A stretch of 64,000 nt of DNA from Nocardioidaceae bacterium (GTDB lineage Bacteria > Actinomycetota > Actinomycetes > Propionibacteriales > Nocardioidaceae). The notes beneath the pieces are model-generated. The model was not told where the DNA came from. It did no database searches and saw only the letters and a program-made list of their open reading frames with translations. Shown here piece after piece: positions 58,626-64,000 of the stretch; the stretch's first letter is position 1; every line of letters starts with the position of its first letter. The DNA lies in the NCBI GenBank assembly GCA_030447865.1, contig JAUJOD010000001.1:124001-188000 (forward strand), written 5' to 3'. Both the position numbers and the translations under genes were made by a program.

Positions 58626-60220
58626 TCCCACTCGATTGTGCCGGGGGGCTTGCTGGTGACGTCCAGGGTGACCCGATTGATGGCCCGCACTTCGTTGGTG
58701 ATTCGGGTGGAGATCCGCTCGAGTACGTCGTACGGCAGCCGGGCCCAGTCGGCGGTCATCGCGTCCTCGGAGGTCACCGGCCGCAGTACGACCGGGTGGC
58801 CGTAGGTGCGGCCATCGCCCTGCACGCCAACCGAGCGCACGTCGGCGAGCAGTACCACCGGGAACTGCCAGATGTCACGGTCGAGTCCCGCCTTGGTCAG
58901 TTCCTCGCGGGCGATCGCGTCTGCCTCCCGGAGCGTCTCGAGCCGGTCCGCCGTCACCGCCCCGACGATGCGGATCGCGAGTCCCGGCCCCGGGAAGGGG
59001 TGCCGCCAGACGATCTCGGCAGGCAGGCCCAGCTCGACACCGACCTTGCGCACCTCGTCTTTGAAGAGGGTCCGCAGCGGCTCGACGAGCTTGAACTGCA
59101 GGTCTTCGGGCAGGCCGCCGACGTTGTGGTGCGACTTGATGTTGGCGGCACCGGCGCCGCCGCCGGACTCCACCACGTCGGGGTACAACGTGCCCTGCAC
59201 CAGGAACTCCACCCGCTCGCCCACCGCACCGGCTGCGGCGACGATCTCGCGCTCCGCCCCCTCGAACGCCCGGATGAACTCGCGGCCGATGATCTTCCGC
59301 TTCTCCTCCGGGTCGCTCACCCCGTGGAGAGCCGTCACGAACGTCGCTGAGGCCTCGACCACGCGCAGGGTGACCCCCGTGGCGGCGACGAAGTCGCGCT
59401 CCACCTGTTCGGCCTCGCCCTTGCGCAGCAGGCCGTGGTCGACGAAGACGCAGGTGAGCTGGTCGCCGATCGCTCGTTGCACAAGCGCCGCCGCCACCGC
59501 CGAGTCGACGCCGCCAGACAGGCCGCAGATCGCCCGCTTGTCGCCCACCTGGGCTCGGATCAAGTCGAGCTGCTCCTCGACGACGTTGAGCATCGTCCAG
59601 GTCTGGCGGCAGCCGGCGATGTCGACGAGGAAGTGCTCGAGAACCTGCTGGCCGTGCTCGGTGTGCAGCACCTCCGGGTGCCACTGGACTCCGGCCAGCC
59701 TCCGGTCGAGAGCTTCGAAGGCTGCAACCGGTGCCCCAACCGAAGCGGCCAGCGTCCTGAACCCCTGCGGCGCGAGGGTCACCGCGTCGCCGTGGCTCAT
59801 CCAGGCGCGATGACTGACCGGTACGCCGGCCAACAGGGTGCCGGGCTCGGTCACCTCGATGTCGGTGCGCCCGAACTCGGACGCCCCGGTACGGCGTACC
59901 TCGCCGCCCAGTGCCTGCGCCATCGCCTGGAAGCCGTAGCAGATACCGAACACCGGCACATCGGCGTCGAGGATGTCGCGGCTGAGCTGCGGCGCGTCCG
60001 CGGAGTACACCGACTGCGGGCCCCCGCTCAGGATGATCGCCGCGGGCTTGCGGTCGAGCATCTCGTCGACAGCCATCGAGTACGGGACGATCTCGGAGTA
60101 CACCCTCGCCTCGCGGACGCGGCGGGCGATCAGCTGCGCGTACTGGGCACCGAAATCGACAACCAGCACGAGGTCGTGATCGGGGATCAAACGCGGCCTC
60201 TTGTCATCAAGGAAGAACAC
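58622..60220 (-). CDS. guaA: GMP synthase (glutamine-hydrolysing)
   Basis: Converts XMP to GMP using glutamine. The 532-residue protein has a class I GATase domain with nucleophile C94 in GICYG and H181/E183 in QWHPEV, then an ATP-pyrophosphatase domain with SGGVDS (235-240) and the C-terminal dimerisation region ending [12 protein letters not shown] 60220 gives an N-terminus of ordinary length. The kinase gene overlaps its stop by GTGA. The upstream gap (60221-60584) carries repeats and a hairpin. Confidence 0.97.
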   Translation of the reverse strand: MFFLDDKRPRLIPDHDLVLVVDFGAQYAQLIARRVREARVYSEIVPYSMAVDEMLDRKPAAIILSGGPQSVYSADAPQLSRDILDADVPVFGICYGFQAMAQALGGEVRRTGASEFGRTDIEVTEPGTLLAGVPVSHRAWMSHGDAVTLAPQGFRTLAASVGAPVAAFEALDRRLAGVQWHPEVLHTEHGQQVLEHFLVDIAGCRQTWTMLNVVEEQLDLIRAQVGDKRAICGLSGGVDSAVAAALVQRAIGDQLTCVFVDHGLLRKGEAEQVERDFVAATGVTLRVVEASATFVTALHGVSDPEEKRKIIGREFIRAFEGAEREIVAAAGAVGERVEFLVQGTLYPDVVESGGGAGAANIKSHHNVGGLPEDLQFKLVEPLRTLFKDEVRKVGVELGLPAEIVWRHPFPGPGLAIRIVGAVTADRLETLREADAIAREELTKAGLDRDIWQFPVVLLADVRSVGVQGDGRTYGHPVVLRPVTSEDAMTADWARLPYDVLERISTRITNEVRAINRVTLDVTSKPPGTIEWE

Positions 60221-60390
60221 TGGCTCGGGACCTGCTGAGGCAGCCAGTCTAAGCCGCAGGATCTTTTTTTCGGTCCAGGCGTAACCGGCCGGAGTTGGCG
60301 TCGTTGTGCAGGTGAATCGAGAGTGGCCACGCCTAGATGCTGGCGGCTAGTTCCTCGCCGGTGTCGCAAGAGCATCGGCCACCCTCAAGG

Positions 60391-60442
60391 CAGAGTTCAG
60401 GGCCCGATCATCCCTCCCTCCCCGATCGGGCCCTGAGTTCTG
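60391..60442. repeat. Large imperfect hairpin with a purine-rich loop
   Basis: Arms 60391-60409 (CAGAGTTCAGGGCCCGATC) and 60424-60442 (its complement but for two adjacent positions) flank a 14-base loop of ATCCCTCCCTCCCC. On the minus strand the loop is GGGGAGGGAGGGAT followed by a GGG in the stem, enough G-runs for a possible quadruplex. The element lies between the guaA start and the MoxR/DUF58 operon end. It is a candidate terminator for that operon (but without a T-tract) or a leader structure; the function is not known. Confidence 0.75.
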
Positions 60443-60481
60443 TGTTGGGGTCGACCGCCTCAGCGCCATGCCCGCCGCCCC

Positions 60482-60577
60482 GCGTACGTCTTCCGACGCG
60501 TGACGGCACACGGTGCCGGCCGCCGGTCCTAGGCGTACGTCTTCCGACGCGTGACGGCACACGGGTCCGGCCACCGG
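60482..60577. repeat. Two direct 45-bp repeats
   Basis: Copies 60482-60526 and 60533-60577 match at 42 of 45 positions; the first 32 bases, GCGTACGTCTTCCGACGCG and onward, are identical, and the copies are separated by the 6 bases TCCTAG. They lie just 3' of the DUF58-operon's last gene and are not part of any supported coding frame. Such a pair can be a small dispersed repeat unit. The rest of the gap 60221-60584 (about 360 bases) holds no gene; a run of seven T lies near 60264. Confidence 0.85.
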
Positions 60578-60584
60578 GTGGTTG

Positions 60585-61139
60585 CTAGACATCCTTGACG
60601 GCGGCGCGTTGGCCAAGAACGACGGCAACGGCCACCAAGGCGACGAAGCCGAGCGCGGTCAGCAGCACATGACCGGGCTGGTCAAGGCCGCCCAGCGACA
60701 ACGCCAACGCCCAGACGACGACGGTCGCGACGCCGACCACACCCGCATGCATTGCCCAGCGGACGAGGAACGGCCCCGGCAGCGCTGACTGGGGCGGCGA
60801 GACCGACAATGCAGCAAGACCGGCGTGCACGAGGAGCACGCAAAGCGCAGGAACCACCGACCAGCCCAACGCGCTCGCGTCGGTGACAAAGAACCAGTTC
60901 AGCACGATGATCCCCACCACAATGACGCCGATCGGAGAGTCGGGCCGGGTCGACGCGTAGACAGCAAGAGCAGCCACGACCAGGCTGAGGACTGCGTCAG
61001 GCTCGGCGCCCGTCCAGCGCACACCGAGCATCCCGACGAGAGCCGCCCCGATGACCAAGGCGCGCAGCATGAGCCGAGACCACGGACCGCTGGTCAGGGA
61101 CTCCCCCAACGGCATGCGGTACGTCGTCGGGCCGGTCAC
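60585..61139 (-). CDS. Hypothetical membrane protein of the DUF58 operon
   Basis: A 184-residue protein with about five hydrophobic helices (around 24-41, 47-62, 70-88, 96-112 and 127-178) and no recognised motif; it ends QRAAVKDV. Its start overlaps the DUF58 gene stop by 4 bp, so it is the last gene of the MoxR operon. Its role is unknown. Confidence 0.65.
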   Translation of the reverse strand: MTGPTTYRMPLGESLTSGPWSRLMLRALVIGAALVGMLGVRWTGAEPDAVLSLVVAALAVYASTRPDSPIGVIVVGIIVLNWFFVTDASALGWSVVPALCVLLVHAGLAALSVSPPQSALPGPFLVRWAMHAGVVGVATVVVWALALSLGGLDQPGHVLLTALGFVALVAVAVVLGQRAAVKDV

Positions 61140-62452
61140 CGGTGCGCCAGCCGAGGAGCAGCAGCGCGACGACCGACGTCACGCAGGACTTGGTCGAGGC
61201 TGCCCGGACCCCGCCAGTCAACAACAGGGATGCCGGCGCTGGTGACTTGGCCGATCTCGACTCTGCGTTCCAGCATCCGGATGCGCCATGCAAGCGTGAC
61301 AGCGCCTGCCTCGTCGCTGTCATGTGTCACCGTCGTGGGCATGGTGTCGACGACCACCAGGCTGAGGCCGTGGCTGGCCAGAGCCAACGCCCGTCGCAGT
61401 GTCACACTCGACACGAGCGGCGACATCATGATGACGAGCGTGCCCGGGTCGATGCGATAGCGCGGGTTGAGCTCCTGCTTCTCATAGGTGCCGCCTGGCA
61501 CGGTGCGAGCCAGCGCCGCGAGCATGCGCCGAAGATGGGCAAGCCCAGTTGCGGCTGAGTGGACCGTGGGGTTACCAGCGCCAAAGATCCGCATCGCCAC
61601 TCGCTCACCCCGCCTGATGTAGTGCTCGCTCACCGCCGCTGCTGCGCGGATCGTCGTGTCGAGGGTGCTTTCTGCACCGTCGATGCCGTCGCTGCGGCCG
61701 ATGTCGTTGGTGGCGTCGACGATCACGAGCACCTGGCTGTCGTGATCGGCGTACGTCGCGGTGACGTTGAGACCGCCGGTGCGCAGCGACGACGGCCAGT
61801 GGATGCGGCGGAGCCGGTCGCCGACCTGGAAAGGCCTGATCGTGTTGAACTCGCTGCCCTCCCCCGGCCGCGCCGACCGGTTGAGCCCAACCAACCCTTG
61901 CGGATGGGGGCTGGGTGCACGGTTGTCGAACATCACCGGCGCCGGCAGGGTCAACAGGCGCTCCTCCTGCATCGGGATCGTGCCGTAGCGGAACGCTCCC
62001 CAGGAGCTGGTCATCGCAAGCGCGCCCGGCCCCACCCGGTGGTCACCCCAGCGAACGGCGCGGACTCCAACGGAGACGTCGACGGGGTGGTCACCCGCGG
62101 GGTCGACATGGACGGTCACCGCACGGCGTACGGGTTGGATCTGCAACCACGGTGAGTACCTGATCACCGCCGAGACGGCGTGTACCCCCGAGGTGTCGGT
62201 CACTCGGTAGTGCAGGTACGTCGACTCGCCCTCCCGTAATGACCGCAGCCCCAGCCGACTCGACGGGACCGGCTCCGACGAGGGGCGGGTGAGGGTGCCC
62301 CAGACCGCGACCACGACGAACGGGGTCGCCATCACCACGAGGTCGGGACGATGAGTGATCAGAGCCAACCCGAGCGTCGATATCCCGCCGACAACCGAAC
62401 GGACGTGAGCGTGCGTCGGCCGCCATCGCCGCAGCCTCGCCGACACCCTCAT
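61136..62452 (-). CDS. DUF58 family protein
   Basis: A 438-residue protein with two N-terminal hydrophobic segments (about 20-50) and the DUF58 core, including the conserved GDRLRRIHWPSSLRTGGLNV motif and a vWA-like segment around DSQVLVIVDATNDIGRS. DUF58 proteins work with MoxR ATPases, possibly assembling or activating vWA complexes. ATG 62452 overlaps the moxR stop by 4 bp; a longer frame upstream adds about 30 unrelated residues. Confidence 0.9.
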   Translation of the reverse strand: MRVSARLRRWRPTHAHVRSVVGGISTLGLALITHRPDLVVMATPFVVVAVWGTLTRPSSEPVPSSRLGLRSLREGESTYLHYRVTDTSGVHAVSAVIRYSPWLQIQPVRRAVTVHVDPAGDHPVDVSVGVRAVRWGDHRVGPGALAMTSSWGAFRYGTIPMQEERLLTLPAPVMFDNRAPSPHPQGLVGLNRSARPGEGSEFNTIRPFQVGDRLRRIHWPSSLRTGGLNVTATYADHDSQVLVIVDATNDIGRSDGIDGAESTLDTTIRAAAAVSEHYIRRGERVAMRIFGAGNPTVHSAATGLAHLRRMLAALARTVPGGTYEKQELNPRYRIDPGTLVIMMSPLVSSVTLRRALALASHGLSLVVVDTMPTTVTHDSDEAGAVTLAWRIRMLERRVEIGQVTSAGIPVVDWRGPGSLDQVLRDVGRRAAAPRLAHR

Positions 62453-63429
62453 CGACGTTCGAGCACCTCCCGGGCTGACGGCGTAGGAACCGTCGACAAC
62501 ACGTTGGTGACGACTGTCGCTTTGGAGACGCTGCTCATCCACAGTTCGGGCTTGAGCGTGAGCCGGTGATCGAGGACCGCGTGCGCGACGGCCTTGACGT
62601 CTTCGGGGGTAACGTAGTCGCGGCCCTGTACGACGGCGTACGCCCGGGAAGCCAGGGTTAGGCCGAGGGCCCCCCGCGGTGATGATCCGACGAGCACGTG
62701 CTGGTGCACCCGGGTAGCCGCCGCCAGCGCAACGCAGTAGCGGCTGATGTCAGGGTCAACGGTGGCGGTCTCGACGGCTGCCTGCATCTCGCCGAGGCCG
62801 GCCGCGTTGGTCACCGGGGATAGCATTTGCTCCTCGCGCTGTCGCGCGAGCCGCCGGTTCACGATCTCCCACTCCTCACCCGTGTCGGGGTACCCGAAGC
62901 TGACCCGCATCAAGAACCGGTCGAGTTGCGCCTCTGGCAGCGGATAGGTGCCTTCGTACTCGACCGGGTTAGCTGTCGCGATGACGTGGAAGGGAGTGGG
63001 CAGCAGGAACGTCTGCCCCTCGATGGTGACCTGGCGCTCCTGCATCGCCTCCAATAGCGCCGACTGGGTCTTGGGTGGCGTCCGGTTGATCTCATCGGCG
63101 AGCAGGAGGCCGGTGAAGAGCGGTCCGGGGCGAAACTCGAACTCGCCCTGCTTCTGGTCGTAGATGAACGACCCGGTGAGGTCGGCCGGCAGCAGGTCGG
63201 GGGTGAACTGGGCCCGCTTGAAGTCGAGCCCGAGCGTCTGGGCGAACGACCTCGCGGCCAGCGTCTTGCCCAGCCCCGGAAAGTCCTCGAGCAGCACGTG
63301 ACCGCCCGCCAAGATGCTGCTCAGCACTAGCGCCAGCGGCTCTCGCGTCCCGACAACCGCCTCGCCCACCCGGTCCAGAATTTCGCCGCAGCGGCTACTG
63401 ACTGTCGCGAGCTGATGGGAGCTAGTCAT
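62449..63429 (-). CDS. MoxR-family AAA+ ATPase
   Basis: A 326-residue AAA+ chaperone-like ATPase. It shows Walker A FPGLGKT, Walker B LLADEINRTPPKTQSALLEAM, sensor 1 ATANPVEYEGTYPLPEAQLDRFL, and the C-terminal lid with SPRGALGLTLASRAYAVVQGRDYVTPEDV. It is encoded with DUF58 downstream and a small membrane protein upstream, all overlapping by 4 bp. It is thought to remodel a cell-surface or vWA protein complex; the client is unknown here. Confidence 0.94.
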   Translation of the reverse strand: MTSSHQLATVSSRCGEILDRVGEAVVGTREPLALVLSSILAGGHVLLEDFPGLGKTLAARSFAQTLGLDFKRAQFTPDLLPADLTGSFIYDQKQGEFEFRPGPLFTGLLLADEINRTPPKTQSALLEAMQERQVTIEGQTFLLPTPFHVIATANPVEYEGTYPLPEAQLDRFLMRVSFGYPDTGEEWEIVNRRLARQREEQMLSPVTNAAGLGEMQAAVETATVDPDISRYCVALAAATRVHQHVLVGSSPRGALGLTLASRAYAVVQGRDYVTPEDVKAVAHAVLDHRLTLKPELWMSSVSKATVVTNVLSTVPTPSAREVLERR

Positions 63430-63917
63430 AGCGACTCGATTCGAGTGAGGAGGGGTGGCAGCCGGTCGAAGTAGCCCCGCCGGTAGCGCGGCGGACTCTC
63501 GAGATAGGCAACGACGTCATCGCCCAGGATCTGCCGCGCTGTCTCGGGGTCTTGCTGGCGGCTGATTCCGTGCCGACTGGCGAGCAGCACATCGACGACT
63601 CCGCTGAGACTCTCGTGCACCCGCTCTGCGACCAGCTGCGGATCCGTGCCGTCGTTGAAGCTGTGGGCCAACCGCGAGAACCGCGGGTCCAGCCCCCGCT
63701 GGTGGGCGTAGCTACGGTGCGGAGGCACCCAGTCGACCTCGTCAACAAGGGCGTGCGCGTCAACGACAACACCACCGACGGTGAACACAGCGAAGGTCGC
63801 CACGGCGAGCAACAACGGCTGCGGGTGGGTCCCGAGCCACGCGGTCAGCCCCCACAACGCGAGCCAGGTGAGCAACGCGTAGAGCGATCTTTCGCGCCAC
63901 CGCCGAAGGTCCATCAC
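63426..63917 (-). CDS. Small membrane protein of the MoxR operon
   Basis: A 163-residue protein with two hydrophobic helices (about 12-28 and 33-54) followed by a cytoplasmic segment (PPHRSYAHQRGLDPRFSRL ... ISRQQDPETARQILGDDVVAYLESPP) that recurs in the actinobacterial MoxR operon but has no name I know. GTG 63917 and ATG 63914 are both possible starts; the first overlaps the upstream stop by GTGA. It overlaps moxR by 4 bp. Confidence 0.7.
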   Translation of the reverse strand: MMDLRRWRERSLYALLTWLALWGLTAWLGTHPQPLLLAVATFAVFTVGGVVVDAHALVDEVDWVPPHRSYAHQRGLDPRFSRLAHSFNDGTDPQLVAERVHESLSGVVDVLLASRHGISRQQDPETARQILGDDVVAYLESPPRYRRGYFDRLPPLLTRIESL

Positions 63918-64000
63918 GGCGCTGGTTCCTCGTCGCGCGGTCGGCTCGACACGCGGTCGGCCAGCTCGGCGCTGAGCGTTTGCAGCGCGCCGGCAGCCGC
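63914..64000 (-). CDS. C-terminal end of an unidentified gene
   Basis: An 87-base minus-strand frame enters from the right edge and stops at TGA (63914-63916), giving AAAGALQTLSAELADRVSSRPRDEEPAP as the last 28 residues. The stop overlaps the next gene's GTG, so this is the preceding gene in the MoxR/DUF58 operon. Too little is present to identify it; its position would suit a DUF4350 or transglutaminase/DUF4129 type gene, but that is only by analogy. Confidence 0.55.
   Translation of the reverse strand, partial: AAAGALQTLSAELADRVSSRPRDEEPAP

Noticed and set aside
60264-60270. Run of seven T as an intrinsic terminator
   Set aside because: There is no stem-loop immediately before it on the plus strand, and no plus-strand gene ends upstream.

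Overview
The window is a high-G+C actinobacterial chromosome segment (about two thirds G+C by eye, not computed). The evidence is GTG/TTG starts, 1-4 bp gene overlaps, DUF222/13E12 HNH nucleases, SigE-type ECF sigma, DUF3017, DUF6350, a PASTA lipoprotein, and the purN-purH / sucC-sucD / pcrA neighbourhood typical of Actinomycetota. A Nocardioidaceae-like lineage is my best guess; nothing here proves it. I saw no rRNA, tRNA, CRISPR array or complete insertion sequence.

Layout. 1-5.1 kb: end of a PH-domain membrane protein, deoC, an aldehyde dehydrogenase, a truncated aldehyde-dehydrogenase paralogue, fabG and a MaoC hydratase. 5.1-7.4 kb: small accessory genes, a frame-disrupted membrane protein and an N-terminally deleted HNH nuclease. 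7.6-14.5 kb: a minus-strand nucleoside uptake and salvage operon (BMP lipoprotein, ATPase, two permeases, cdd, deoA). With deoC and the aldehyde dehydrogenase it would take deoxynucleosides to deoxyribose phosphate, glyceraldehyde-3-phosphate and acetaldehyde/acetate. 14.6-20.8 kb: M20 hydrolase, mutase large subunit, RNA ligase-like protein, trpS, CNNM protein. 21-30 kb: acetyltransferase, icd, mdh, purU, folD and small genes. 30-38.9 kb: an HNH nuclease with a LexA-like box, purH-purN, DUF6350, sucC-sucD, an EphD-type hydrolase and the B12-binding mutase subunit. 39-40.3 kb: a visibly lower-G+C two-domain dCTP deaminase. 40.5-46.3 kb: M23 peptidase, pcrA, a PLP sulfur-amino-acid lyase divergent from an Lrp regulator, and small genes. 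46.3-48.4 kb: a lower-G+C patch with two lipoproteins and a decayed gene. 48.4-54.9 kb: GDPD, a heterodimeric ABC exporter with one functional and one degenerate ATP site, a ferritin-like protein and an FAD reductase. 55-60.2 kb: ECF sigma with membrane partner, Ser/Thr kinase, guaA. 60.2-64 kb: a repeat-bearing gap, then a MoxR/DUF58 operon.

Together these are mostly core metabolism (TCA steps icd, mdh, sucCD; C1/purine steps purU, folD, purN, purH, guaA; propionate-type mutase) with islands of decay and acquisition. The points most worth following are: the asymmetric ABC exporter; the deoC-linked ALDH/pseudo-ALDH pair; the split mutase with methylmalonyl-type residues; the acquired dCTP deaminase; a 32-bp-period alternating 8-mer array after sucD; the direct repeats and large hairpin upstream of guaA; a GAAC/GTTC half-site cluster between the lyase and Lrp genes; and gene remnants near 46.8-47.1 kb and 54.9 kb.
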